From Coptis chinensis (Eukaryota > Streptophyta > Magnoliopsida > Ranunculales > Ranunculaceae): a stretch of DNA of 64,000 nucleotides. The position numbers and the translations under genes are program-made. The notes beneath the pieces are model-generated. The model was not told the origin of the DNA, did no database searches, and saw only the letters and a program-made list of their open reading frames with translations. Positions 44,101-55,726 of the stretch are shown here, piece by piece; positions within the stretch are counted from its first letter, which is position 1, and every line of letters starts with the position of its first letter. The DNA lies in the NCBI GenBank assembly GCA_015680905.1, contig CM027377.1, positions 18,624,501 through 18,688,500 on the forward strand, written 5' to 3'.

Positions 44101-47100
44101 TAAATTTCTTATATCGAGTTTTTTCGGTTTCTTTGTGCTATATCCAAATTTTCTTTTAATAGAGTTTGATTTATCTTTCCTCTTGAATAAATGATTATTG
44201 AAAACGCCTCACTTGAACATTTGTTAGTTATCAGTTTGTGTGATGAAGTCGGTCGCAAAGGTTGTTGTTGGTACGAGGGTTTCAAAAATCCCTCTCTTGC
44301 AGTAATTTGGTGAGTGTTGTTTCCATGTGTAAGACATTCTGGCCATTTTCTTTGAATCCGTGAATTGCATTTCCATATTTTCCATCGTACCATTTTTTTT
44401 TTTTTTTTTTTTGCTTTGATATTCACATGTTTTCTAATTAAATTTGCTTACAACCATCAGAGCCAATTTTATATCGATAGTATTTTAAATTAGTTCTTCG
44501 TAATATAAAAATATTGGTAATAGGGTACAACCACTGATTTGATTACGGACGTCCATACTTTATCCATGACAAATCAAACTTCATTACCTTCTTAAGCAAT
44601 CAATTTCCAACAAAAAGAAAAAAGGTGAAGCAAAGGCCCTTATCTTGCTGTCTATGACAACTTCTATGGAAGAGGACTGCTTGACAGGGGGTGGGCATTC
44701 TGGACCAATATTTCATACACAATAGACGCAGCAATTCACAGTTTGCCCTGTATTCTTGCAATCTCACATGCTCATGTGTGAATGCACTTTTGTTCGGGTA
44801 GTTTGAGGTTCATTATTGTTCTCAGTATGATTGGGATTTTGTGTAGTGGCGACCTGATTTGGATCCACAATGCAATGTTGTGTTGTGGTGTCTAAGAATA
44901 TCCCCCAATGGAATAAAACCTAGCTTGGGCATTGGTTGGAACCATCCCCATCATATGTTTGCTTCCAGCGCGCCAATATGAATATGTATAATTTCCTATT
45001 AAAGTTTTCTTCTCCTTATGTAATTTGACATTTGCAGAGATTTAGATGGTATAAAAATTTGTTACTGTTGTTCAATATAAAGGTTGTTACTACATTTCAT
45101 GAATACATCTGGTATTTGTTTTCTTCTCAATGTTTATATTTATGATGAGTATAAACTTTGTACTCTTGAAGATAAACACTGTATGAAAGTCCATTTTTTG
45201 TTCCCGTAGTGTGGTCTTCAATTGTCTGTTTTTTGCTGTGTCTAAAGGGTTATGCATTTATATGTTCGTGAACCCGTCCATCCACCCACAACATTGTTTT
45301 TGTTCTTTTGTTCTTTGGTTATTTTCCAAGATTGTTTACCAAGTCATCCAAGTGACACATTATTAGTTGTTCTTGCTTTCTTTTGTTGCCCTTTTTTTGG
45401 TGATAGTAGCAATATATATGTTTTGTTGATTCTTTTCCTTCTTATTTTCAGTTCTTTCAAATTTGTTTTGCGCAATGCCACATTACAAGGCAAATGATCA
45501 AACATCAGCTCATTGCACCTGTTTGAGGTAACTTCCTATTAACTTGCTATATGTTAGTGAATATTCTTATCTTTTCATTTCTTTGCCTTCTACTACCTTC
45601 ATGGAATTGAAAAGGGGGAAGGACCCATAACATGTGTAATTTCCAAGACTTACACGAAACTACTTTCTATCTTGCTCTATGTTTTTCCAGATTTTGTTTT
45701 TGCTTGATGAAAGTGATATTTATCTTCGACTAAACTATCTTACTTTACTTATGTGTGTGTGTGGTCTCTTTCTATCGAAATACATTTTGTTCGATTGTTT
45801 TTTTTTTTTTTTTTGGATTGCTAGAAAGTGATTTTAAGTACCAGTTTTAATTTAGTGACCCATTTGGTCAATTAGTTACTTAGTTTGTCACTAGGCTATG
45901 ACTTGATTTTTCTTTGGCTGTGATGTTCTATTCACATTGAGATTGTTTGTCTCAGTCTTTTTTATGCCACAAACCCTAAAGATTGTTTTCTAGCATGAAA
46001 GAAATGTAACTTACATCCCCCTGACAATGCAAATATTTTACCCTCCATTAATCTCATTGAAAAGGTGAGTGAATTTGGATACTAGCTTCATTGTAGTGGA
46101 ATAAATGTATTGATACATTTAATAAAAATTGATTTTTAACCAATACGAAGGCTCATGATGTTGCAACAAAGAATGCTGCATTTAATTGGCTGGGCATCAA
46201 GAGCAAAAAACGGGAAATGCCAATGCGAATAGGTGGCAGGGAGTACATATATATATGATCTAAAAGTTTACTCGCTGAGATTGGTACAATCTGTGTACTC
46301 ATTAATATGTCTTTTACTTTTTATTGAAATAGACTTGGGTTAATTGTTAAGGGCACATGTGCAACAAACAAACATTTAAGTTGAAGTAATTATAACATTC
46401 AATCCATGCAAACAATTTTTTGTGAAGTTCATGGATTGAAAATTGCAGCAACCCATTATCCTGTACTTTTAAAAAAAAAAAATTTTTTTTTTTGTCTTTT
46501 TTCTTTTTTGAAGTCCTGTTTCAAAACTAAATGTTGTGGGATCTCATAAAGCAATGAATAAGCACTAAAGATAGTCTCGCTCATTTGCAACAGTACTATG
46601 TTCATTGGACTACTCAACTCCCATGGAGCAGCTTCAATCAAGGATGGGAGAACTGCAAGGAAACCAGAGGGGAATGAACTTTGTAGTAGACCAATCACGA
46701 AACAACTAAACGTGCAACTTGATTAAGACAACAAAATATACATAACATTGTATGTATGCCCATATGGATGTTAAAAATGGAACTCCCACTTAGGCTTGAC
46801 TTTTAAGTGTTTGATTGATCATGGTGCAATGCATGTACTTCACTACTTGCTCCTTTGTGATTCTTTCGCTTCGTTTACAAGATTTTTGCTAATTCAAGAA
46901 AAAATTGAATATCACATATGGCTTCCATAACTGTTTTAGTTTAATGAGTTGTGACAATTCAGTATGCTCTCTTACAAAGCAAACAAAGTGTTCAACCAAA
47001 AAATAGAGTTATCCTATGCAAAAGCTATTCAAGGACTTCTGTGATGAACCATTGCTAATGAATTCCTGAGAACTTTAGGCATGTCAAGTGGGGACCTAGA

Positions 47101-47715
47101 ACCATTGTTACGTTACGCCATACTTTATGATTTGCTTCTATTTTTAGCATGATGCAGTTCTACACAGGTGGTGGTGAGACTTCAAGTACCTTCAATGGAA
47201 GACCTAATGACGTCTCATGGATATTAAGGTACTTGGTGCATATATTCATAACTCAATTCAGTTACTTCAACAAGAGATAATATTAGGTGTGTGGTCTACT
47301 GAACTCAAGTTTTGAACCTAAGTTTTTGAACTCAAGCTCGAAAGTGTGAATTGGTTTAAATCAACTTAGCAATATAATTTAATTCCATGCTTTATCTAAA
47401 TCAATTGTGTGGATTCTCGATCTTATTCTGTAGTTTTCTAGGTGTTATAGAGCAAGAAACCGTGACTTGGTGGCTGATGCCCACTTTCTTATTGCATTTA
47501 GTCAAATTATTTTCATCTTTTAGTGTTGTATGTTGGTATAGCCCTACACAACAAGAAATCATGGCGTCAATCTAATCATGTGGGATTTGCTGAGAAGGTA
47601 AAAGATAGTTTTAAGTAGTGGAAAGGATAAATGTAGAGGTGAATAAATTGTTAATGGGTTATGGTTGTTCCGTATGTAGTTTGTTACATGTGAAGGCTAT
47701 GCTTTTGAAGGCACA
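44101..47715. other. 3.6 kb without a recognised gene; a few exon-like pieces
   Basis: The plus strand has isolated open stretches that look more protein-like than the surroundings. One is at about 44649-44780 (Y-D-N-F-Y-G-R-G-L-L-D-R-G-W-A). One is at about 46150-46250 (A-F-N-W-L-G-I-K-S-K-K-R). One is at 47146-47230, preceded by a TTTTTAG acceptor and followed by a GTACTTGG donor (Q-F-Y-T-G-G-G-E-T-S-S-T-F-N-G-R-P). They do not assemble into a gene I can name; remains of a host gene or chance are both possible. T-runs lie at 44394-44412 and 45799-45815. Confidence 0.35.
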
Positions 47716-49201
47716 TGATAAGAGCCCAAAACTGTAGTTTTAACCCCTTAATAATCATACTTTTAGACCAATTATGTGAATAATAAGTAAGAGTTAATAC
47801 TGATTACGTGTTTTTATGCATTTCAGGCTTCAAAGTCCATTATGTGCAGAAATGTGCCACTTTAGCTAGATAAAGGAGCAATGGTTGGTTGCTAAGGAGT
47901 TCTGTGATTAAAGGCCAAGATTCAAGAAGACAAAGCCTTTCTAAAGCCCGGTCAAAGCTGAAAAGTCAAAGTCAACGCGGGCAGAAATAGCACACAAAGT
48001 TAGCAGAATTTCTGAAGACCATATCTTTGGACTCAGACCTCGGAATTGGGCCTACCTTATGTCAAAACGACCGTCTCGGAAAGATCTTTCCAATGGTCCA
48101 AGCCTTGACCCAATCAGAGGAGCAAAAGTGGACGAAATATCTGTCGAAGCCAACTGCAGCTGAAGAGCCCATTTTGGACTAAAGAAATTGGGTTTTGGGC
48201 CTGATTCTCTGGCCCAAAACATGGCTCCAAGCCCATGCACGATTTTTGGATCTGAAAGTATAAAAACAAAAGCTTAGCTCTTTGTTAATGGTAGATAGTT
48301 AGACCTAGATTAGAATTAGATTAGTTAGCCTCCATTAATGAGTTTTAGAACTTAGTTTTAGAATTTCATTTCTTGTTTTAGATTAATTTCTTGAATCATT
48401 GAATATCATTCATTAGATAAATAAAATAGTTATTATTCTTGTCATTTTGATTTTTGTTATTTCAATCTATTAGATCTAGTTTTAATTATTGTTGGTTACC
48501 ATTTCTTAGTTGTTAATTAGATTTTAATTATTGTTTAATTTAGATTAGTAAATTTGAATCTTGATATTATGTTTAGTTTAGATTCATATGGAAATGATTA
48601 TGAATGATTCTCGGCTAAACCTCCATTAGAGGGGTTGAGAAGCCTTGATGAAAGCTTGATTTCGATTATCGTAGAGTTAAATCGTAATTTCTATTCCACT
48701 CTAAAAACGATTAATTAAGCCATGAGAATGGGTTTAATCGTTCACATACTAGTTATGAATTGGTAGAAATGTCATGTGTAATTAGGGATTAGGAAGAACC
48801 AATTGTTTAGCGTGGCGATTTCAATTCGGATTCTGACGATTAAATTCGTTAGTGAGTTAAGTTGAGTTAAGATGGAATCAATCCCCCCTAATTTCTTATT
48901 ATAGAATCAACGTAGTATTTCCATAGTTGAATCAATTATAGTTTGTATCTTGTGGGTAGTTGCATCGTAGTATAATTCCCCCTCGTAAAACTCTCATTAG
49001 ACTTAAGACCGACAAATTAGACTATAAAACATTCCATGCTAGAGAACTAGGAGTGGAACGAATTTGTTACTCCACTTTATTTCGATAGAATTGAGAGTAG
49101 AAACTTTGATAAATATAGACACGTAAATAAGTTTTAGTTTACTTACGTTTTGAGTTCATCGTTCATTTCGTAGGTAAACTATTCAATTTTATGATTTATC
49201 A
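47716..49201. mobile_element. Solo LTR, 1.49 kb
   Basis: It begins TGATAAGAGCCC, ends ATGATTTATCA, and is flanked by the 5-bp duplication GCACA (47711-47715, 49202-49206). A TATA-like TATAAAAACAAAAGC lies near 48260. There is no coding frame, primer site or second LTR, so this is most simply a solo LTR left by recombination. Family not assigned. Confidence 0.82.
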
Positions 49202-49206
49202 GCACA

Positions 49207-50118
49207 CTAAGTTGAATCTCACATTTGTGCGTTGGGGAGTGTCAAAGGCCAAAGTTTAGATGTTAGTGCGTCCTATAATTTCTGGTGTGGCCACATATCA
49301 AAAGTATCAAAGCAACAAGCTGATAAAATATCTTATATTTGAAGGATGTTTGTACTATTAAACCCTCAAATAAATATGCACTCTTCTAATTCTTGGACTT
49401 CTAGGTTTACACCAAGATGCAAGTAATAAATAAGTTAGTTTGTTGCCCTTCTTTGAACTGCATGCATTGTTTGATCCTCTCAATCTCAGTTACAATTTGA
49501 TCAGTCACTCTATTGCATTTGATCTAAACATTGTCTGATGATATTTTTTGGAGTCTTAGGTTTACTAGACCCAAAAGAACATTTGAGATTCAAATTACTT
49601 AGCCATGTAAAGCAATGATGCATGTCATATGCTCTAAACTGCTCAATTTCTTTGTGATTTTTGTGTTTGAAGTTTAGCTCTAATTTTCTGTGATTTTTAT
49701 CTAAACATTGTTTATTAGGAGAATGGATAATCTTTCTAAAGCACCCGATGAAACAATCAATAAAGTTCTTACTTCCAGTAAAGACAAATACCCAGTTTAT
49801 AAGCCCATACGCAGCTTCGATATTTCAGGTCATCAAATAAGTTTAACAATATACGACTACATTACAAAGCTCACCTAAAGCCGACTCCGCGATTGAAAAA
49901 AACAATGAAAAAAATATCTCTGGTTTTGGCAAACCAAACCAATTTGAGTTTTCCAACAATTCACAATGTATGCAAAGCATAGATTAAGTACTTTTTGAAA
50001 TTCAGAAGTTTAGTAAGATAATAATAAAAGGTGTTGTTGACAATTTTTGGCTTGGTGTTACACAATAATGAATGATTGACATTAATCTTAAGCAGGCAAC
50101 AATAAGCGTTTCACGGCA
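49207..50118. other. Intergenic DNA with one short exon-like frame
   Basis: At 49723-49878 on the plus strand a 51-codon frame (M-D-N-L-S-K-A-P-D-E-T-I-N-K-V-L) ends in TAA. It is preceded by an acceptor-like TTTATTAG. I recognise no domain. Nothing else was seen. Confidence 0.35.
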
Positions 50119-50647
50119 TCTATATAAAAGTGTAATACTCCTGCCTGCAATGTCTTTCTATCTCCCTCCACCTCAATTGTAGTCTCTAGGGAAACTATAG
50201 GCAGTGACTAATAAATTTGAAAACACTTTTCCATACCAGTTTTTTTCGACTTTGGTAGAGTTTCAAATGTGAAACTTTGGTTTACATATTCATCTGCTAA
50301 AGAAAAGATATTATTACATTCCATTCATTTCGAAAAGGAATGAAGAAAGACCTTTAACATTAAATGTGAACATCTATCCATTGTTGAGAGTACAATATGT
50401 GGATGAAATTGTGTTCAATTCATGACTTCAAATTGGGTTTTGGTATTTGTTACCACATACTGACATCCACAAAATAAACAACACCAGAACTATGTCATCC
50501 AACGTGCAGTTTTAATGCAAAATAAAATCTCTACAAATTTTCACATAGGCCACACATTAAAATACTAGGGTGTACCAAAATTAATGTCACAAACAACATA
50601 AAAAGCACCTAATAACCAACCGTGCCATAGGCACGGGCAATACCTAG
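50119..50647. mobile_element. Non-autonomous Helitron-like element
   Basis: The right end has a 7-bp-stem hairpin CCGTGCC-ATA-GGCACGG (50620-50636), then GCAATAC and the terminal CTAG (50644-50647), followed by T. This is the classic plant Helitron 3' end. A TCTATATAAAAGTG start at 50119 preceded by A is a plausible 5' end, giving 529 bp inserted between A and T. There is no coding frame. The 3' end is well supported; the 5' end is tentative. Confidence 0.65.
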
Positions 50648-50769
50648 TATATATAAGTATATATAATATATGATAGCCGGGTTTTGAGGAACCCACTCTC
50701 CACTATCTAGTAGGCAAATTGAAATCTCTTTATTTACTCAATTTATAAACACCTCCCTCACAAAAATTA

Positions 50770-51290
50770 GACCCCTTTATTAATAATTTAGAAGAACCCC
50801 CCTAATGTAACTTAAATTAGATAATTATTTTTCATTTTTTCCCCTTAATTTAGAACAAGCCCTATTTTATTAATAATTTAGAAAAAAAAAAACTCCCTAA
50901 TGTCACTTAAATAACATAATTATCCCTTATATTAAATTAGATGTGCCTCCCTTATGTAGTTAATATTAGAATCCAAAAAAACCATACTAATTATCGATCT
51001 CAAATGACAGGTTTCAAGACTTTAGGAAAAAAAAATCTCGATGCCCTCTTTATTAATAATTTAGAAAAACCCCCCTAATATAACTTAAATTATATAATTA
51101 TTTTTCATTTTTCTCCCTGAATTTAGAACAAGCCCTCTTTTATAAAGAAAACTCCCTAATGTCACTTAAATAACATAATTATCCCTTATATTAAATTAGA
51201 TATGTAATTAATATTATAATCCAAAAAAACCATACTAATTATCGATCTCAAATGACAGGTTTCAAGATTTTAGGAAAAAAAAATCTAGAT
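50770..51290 (+). repeat. Two tandem copies of an approximately 260-275-bp AT-rich unit
   Basis: Copy 1 is about 50770-51040 and copy 2 about 51041-51290. Both contain CCCCCCTAATRTAACTTAAA, ACTCCCTAATGTCACTTAAA and AATGACAGGTTTCAAGA in the same order. Differences are mainly small deletions in copy 2. Within each unit the AATTTAGAA-CCCTAATGT motif itself recurs. Confidence 0.85.
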
Positions 51291-51612
51291 ACCTAGAACG
51301 GTTTGCATACTTGTTATATATAATACTTTAATACGCAATTCGTCGTATGTTAACGAGTTTTCGTCGTATGTTACTTCCTTACGGCATGTACTTGTTACGC
51401 TCCTTGGATATCAATAAAATGCGACCTGGTTACACAACTAATTCGACAAAATTCACAGTGCTAAGCATCCAGTTTATATGGATAAATTGTTTATTTTGTG
51501 TAAAATATCGATTTTTTTATTCTTCTCCTCATTTTTCGCGTACGGTGATACCTCCTTGGCCAGCAATCTATAGTATTATTGATCATGTATTAACTACACA
51601 ATTGATTAATAA

Positions 51613-51696
51613 GTCAGGATGGCCGAGTGGTCTAAGGCGCCAGACTCAAGTTCTGGTCTTCGTGAGAGGGCGTGGGTTCAAATCCCACTTCTGACA
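51613..51696 (+). tRNA. tRNA-Leu (anticodon CAA)
   Basis: A complete cloverleaf, 84 nt with the discriminator A. The acceptor stem GTCAGGA pairs with TTCTGAC with one G-U. The D arm carries GGCCGAGTGGTCTAAGGC and the anticodon stem-loop CCAGA-CTCAAGT-TCTGG has CAA. There is a long class II variable arm, and the T arm GTGGGTTCAAATCCCAC holds the B box. There is no intron. A CAA trinucleotide 10-15 bp upstream is a usual plant initiation context. It charges leucine for UUG codons. Confidence 0.95.
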
Positions 51697-51723
51697 ATGC
51701 TAAAATCCCAGCATTAATATGAC

Positions 51724-51732
51724 TTTTTTTTT
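51724..51732 (+). terminator. T-run downstream of tRNA-Leu, likely Pol III terminator
   Basis: Nine consecutive T bases 27 bp after the tRNA 3' end; no earlier run of four T is present. Confidence 0.6.
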
Positions 51733-51837
51733 CGATCTGTCTCGTATTTCACGACTTCACTGTAAATCTGTAAATTAGAAATATATTGTGATAATGTGGT
51801 CGAGTTTCTGGGTTTCTAACCCGTGTGATCTAACTTA

Positions 51838-52150
51838 CTGTCTATGCAGCCAAAACTTGTTCAGAACATAGACACTGTGACGAGCCTAAATTTGTTTAGT
51901 TTTGTTCAACAGTCGACACTATTCATTTTGAAGTTGGTTGTTGCAACCATTTAATATCTTATATATTACCAAAATCAATTGAAATTACAGAGTAATTTTC
52001 GACTTTTTGAAGACGTTTTTACTTGGTAGATATCAACTATAAATCAGCCATATGGAATACAATACCTACTCAGTCATCATTTATGAAACACAGAAAGCGA
52101 ACAGTGAAGTTCCGATTGTCATGCCTCTATTACCATTTCCCAAACGAGCT
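51838..52150. repeat. Duplicate of the 3' end and flank of gene 2
   Basis: It matches 52388-52700. The shared content is GCAGCCAAAA, TGTTCAGAACATAG, the AATACAATACCTAC block and the last coding bases of exon 4 (AGTGAAGTTCCGATTGTCATGCC). It is a tandem duplication of the gene's tail, without the rest of exon 4. Confidence 0.75.
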
Positions 52151-53425
52151 GAGGCACGCAGCTTCTTTAGACTCTCATTCTCTGATCATTGCACTATTGG
52201 TATATGAGCCATGTTTGTTTGTGACATTGAGAGAAGCGAAAATCTAGCAAACTCAAATGGGGCAATAGATGCAAACACATCTATGACAGAGAAAGTTTCA
52301 AATTTGTGTTTTATACCATTAGTCGGATACACTCAACCTCAGTAGTATTATGGGGCAGATATATCTATCTAGTATATCATCCCGGACGTGTGCAGCCAAA
52401 AATTGTTCAGAACATAGTCTTTGGCGGTGAACTTAAATTTTATTAACGTTTGTTCGACACTGTCCATTTTGAACTTGACTGCACCATCCTTTATTTAGTC
52501 TCTTCTACACTACTAAAGTTAATTTTTCCTACCTTGATTGTGTCGACTTTTTTCCTTAGTATGTGTCAATCGTACCACAATATACTCGGGCATAAGGAAT
52601 ACAATACCTACCCATTCATCAATTTAATACATTCACTCGATCAAGAAATGCAGAAAGCAAAGAGTGAAGTTCCGTTTGTCATGCCTCTGTAACCATTTCC
52701 CACATAAATGCATCCATCACTCACAGAGTCACAGACATCCCACCATGAACAGATGCACCTAAATCATAGCTCCAGAGTACCTTCCCTTTCTTAGTATCCA
52801 TCGCGTATATGGCTCCTTTTGGATCATCTGATCAAGCGAAGAGAACATTGTTAGCAACCGTAACTGGACCACCGGTAGTGGTGTTTCTTGGATTAGCGAT
52901 GGACCACAGAATGCGACCAGTGTGAGCATCCATTGCCACCCATGCCCCTGCGGTTGTGGTTTTCTTTGAAGGTGCAAGTGTGAAGTTTATCTGCAAGCCG
53001 TTAGCTATGTTTGTGTACACCCTCCTTTGATCTGCTGCTGCGCCCCATATTCCACCTCCTACAAGGCTACCTGGCCCGGCCACCTACAACACAAATATGT
53101 AACTTGAGAACCAGGTCCCTCTTCAAGTATGGAATTTGAAAGTCAGCACTAAATTTGATGTTTAGACTTGAAATGGCCACTAAATTTAGTGGTCACAAGT
53201 TCTAAACATGCATTGGACAACTATATTTGAAAAGAGCCAACTCAAAACTCGTGTAAGAGGACTTGACTCATACTGGATTCCGGTGCCATTGCTCAATGCA
53301 CATAATTTACTACAGAAGAGGGCAACGAAAATTAAAAGAAAACTAAAAACAACACAAAAAAAAAACCAAAAAAAAACAAAAAACAGAAAACAGTAAATAG
53401 TAAAAAAGCCAGAAGATACAAATAC

Positions 53426-53689
53426 TGTCAAGGTCTCAGAGAGTGAGAGATGAACAAAGAAGAAGAAGAAATGAACAATGAGACAGAAGAATTTTTCATT
53501 CATCTCACTGAGTGATTACACCTCTTTTTATACACAGAGTTCTCTGATACAGTTATAACTAATTCTAATACAGTTTTAACTAATTATGTTAGTTTGTTAT
53601 ATCTAACTAATCAGGTAGTTGTTCTAGAAGCAGCTGAGCTGGAGCAATACGTGGCAGCTGAAGGTCTTCATACTCTAGTCTTCTATACA
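53426..53689 (-). repeat. 3' LTR of the copia element in gene 2 intron 3
   Basis: 264 bp; on the minus strand TGTATAGAAG to CTTGACA, with a TATAAAAAGAG box near 53522-53532. A CT-rich purine-tract complement (CCCCCTCAAG) follows at 53691-53700. Confidence 0.78.
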
Positions 53690-53749
53690 CCCCCTCAAGC
53701 TTTGATGAGTATTCAGTAAAGCTTGATGGCAGCTGAAGGTCTTCACACT

Positions 53750-55660
53750 CTAGTGGAAAAACACCCCCTCAAACTGAAGGATTTCTGTCAGTTTTGCAGT
53801 AGGATGAACATTGAGTCTTTGTTGTAACATTGAATATCTAGTTGTGGACAATCCTTTTGTAAAGATATCAACAACTTGGTCTTCTGTGCACACATATTGT
53901 AATCTAAGAACTTTGTTAGTAACTTGTTCTCGAATATAATGAAAATCAACCTCTATATGTTTTGTTCGTGCATGAAACACTGGATTCATGGATAGGGCAA
54001 TAGCACTCAGATTATCACACCATAAAATAGGTGAATCCTGCAGAAAAACTTTCAGTTCTTTTAGCAGTATACACAACCAATAAATCTCAGCAGCTGTGTA
54101 TGCAAGAGCCCTGTATTCAGCTTCGGTTGATGATCTTGAAACTGTTGTTTGCTTCTTAGAACTCCAAATTATAGGATTTGAACCATAAAAAACACATAGG
54201 CCAGTGGTAGACCTTCTATCAAAAGGACATCCTGCCCAGTCAGCATCAGAAAATGCTCTGACTTGAGCATTTCCTTTTTGTAACTTGATACCATATTGGA
54301 TAGTACCTTTTAGATACCTAAGTATCCTCTTGGCTACAGCAAGATGAGTACTCCTTGGCTGTTGCATAAATTGACAAACCTGATTAACTGAGAAACTGAT
54401 GTATGGTCTTGTCCAAGTAACGTATTGCAAGGCCCCTACTAGAGATCTGAATTCAGTAGGATCATGCAGTTCTTCTCCACTGGTTTTATCAAGCTTAGTT
54501 GAAGTAGAACAAGGAGTAGAACAGGGTTTTGCTCCATCCATCTTAGTTTTCTTCAGAACATCCAAGACATACTTTGTCTGTGTTAAGAACATGCCATCCT
54601 TATCCCTTGTTACTTCCAATCCCAAGAAGAAATGTAAGTCACCTAAATCCTTCATGACGAACTTTGTACTTAGCTGATCAATCAAAGCTTGACAATAAGA
54701 TTTAGAACTCCCTGCAACCAGTATGTCATCAACATACACTAGAACAAATGGAATGTCCGGAGCCGTGGATCGTATACATAAGGAAGGATCAGCTTGAGAT
54801 AAGGTAAATCCTATATCAACCAAAACATTCATCAAAGCTTCATACCATTCTCTGGGTGATTGTTTAAGTCCGTATAGAGACTTATGTAGTTTACAAACAT
54901 GATGAGGTTTCAGAGGATCAATAAAGCCAGGTGGCTGAACCATATACACATCTTCTTTCAGAGTACCATGCAAGAAAGCATTAGTTACATCTAGTTGTTT
55001 TACCTGCCAATCCTTTTGAACTGCTAATGATAAAATCATTCTAATGGTTGCAGCTTTGGCCACTGGACTAAAAGTTTGATTGAAGTTCACGCCTTCTTCT
55101 TGATCAAATCCCTTTGCCACTAATCTTGCTTTGTATTTATCAATAGAGTCATCAATCTTTTCTTTTAATCTGAATACCCATTTATTTCTGACAAGATGTT
55201 GATGAGGAGCAGATGGAACTAACGACGTGTTCGTCCGAATGAGAGCATTGTACTCTACTTGCATTGCTTGTCTCCACTCTGGATGTTTAACGGCTTGAGT
55301 ATAGCATGTAGGAGTCGGTACTTTAGTTTCTAGATGTGAAACTAGAGCAGATGGTAAAGGATGCCTTGTAACATTCAAGTTAAAGATTTTCTTTGGGTTA
55401 GAGAACTTTGATCTTGTATGAACTGAGGGATTGAGTAAAAAGTGCTTGATTAACGGATTAGTAGAAGATTGTAATTGACTATTGGGATATGATGTTTGAG
55501 TGATAGGAATTGATTCTGAGATTTGAAGGTGATTATTTTCAGACAATTGAGAAGGATTGTCAGCAGAGGGAATTACTGCAGTAGGAGTGGAATTAGAAAT
55601 AGGAAGAGTATTGGATTGAGAATTGGTAGAATGAAAAAACTTAAAAGCTGGAACAATCAT
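53750..55660 (-). CDS. copia reverse transcriptase and RNase H, uninterrupted 636-codon frame
   Basis: This is the C-terminal half of a copia polyprotein. RT runs from about residue 128 (E-W-R-Q-A-M) through Q-L-D-V (Asp 224) and S-L-Y-G-L-K-Q-S-P-R-E-W-Y to the catalytic Y-V-D-D at 309-312. M-K-D-L-G-D-L-H-F-F-L-G-L follows. RNase H shows S-D-A-D-W-A-G (Asp 472), S-R-S-S-T-E-A-E-Y (Glu 513) and W-C-D-N (Asp 549), ending near T-K-G-L. It has no stop or frameshift over 1.9 kb, unlike every other pol in the window. The N-terminal half of the polyprotein is deleted, so the frame has no natural start; the first Met is simply the first in the frame. It could be read only from a host or intronic transcript. 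Confidence 0.85.
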   Translation of the reverse strand: MIVPAFKFFHSTNSQSNTLPISNSTPTAVIPSADNPSQLSENNHLQISESIPITQTSYPNSQLQSSTNPLIKHFLLNPSVHTRSKFSNPKKIFNLNVTRHPLPSALVSHLETKVPTPTCYTQAVKHPEWRQAMQVEYNALIRTNTSLVPSAPHQHLVRNKWVFRLKEKIDDSIDKYKARLVAKGFDQEEGVNFNQTFSPVAKAATIRMILSLAVQKDWQVKQLDVTNAFLHGTLKEDVYMVQPPGFIDPLKPHHVCKLHKSLYGLKQSPREWYEALMNVLVDIGFTLSQADPSLCIRSTAPDIPFVLVYVDDILVAGSSKSYCQALIDQLSTKFVMKDLGDLHFFLGLEVTRDKDGMFLTQTKYVLDVLKKTKMDGAKPCSTPCSTSTKLDKTSGEELHDPTEFRSLVGALQYVTWTRPYISFSVNQVCQFMQQPRSTHLAVAKRILRYLKGTIQYGIKLQKGNAQVRAFSDADWAGCPFDRRSTTGLCVFYGSNPIIWSSKKQTTVSRSSTEAEYRALAYTAAEIYWLCILLKELKVFLQDSPILWCDNLSAIALSMNPVFHARTKHIEVDFHYIREQVTNKVLRLQYVCTEDQVVDIFTKGLSTTRYSMLQQRLNVHPTAKLTEILQFEGVFFH

Positions 55661-55726
55661 AGATGATTTTGTTGTTGAAGGAATTGATGGAATTGAAACT
55701 GGTAATAATGTTTTGAAAGGAAAAGT

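Noticed and set aside
44101..47715. A continuous host gene on the plus strand
   Set aside because: The exon-like pieces are short, lie in different frames and cannot be linked to a known family; reported only as a weak finding.
53186..53503. Phe/Val-rich minus-strand frame resembling a membrane protein
   Set aside because: It is low-complexity A-rich/T-rich sequence in intron 3 of gene 2 overlapping the LTR start. No codon structure or neighbouring support.
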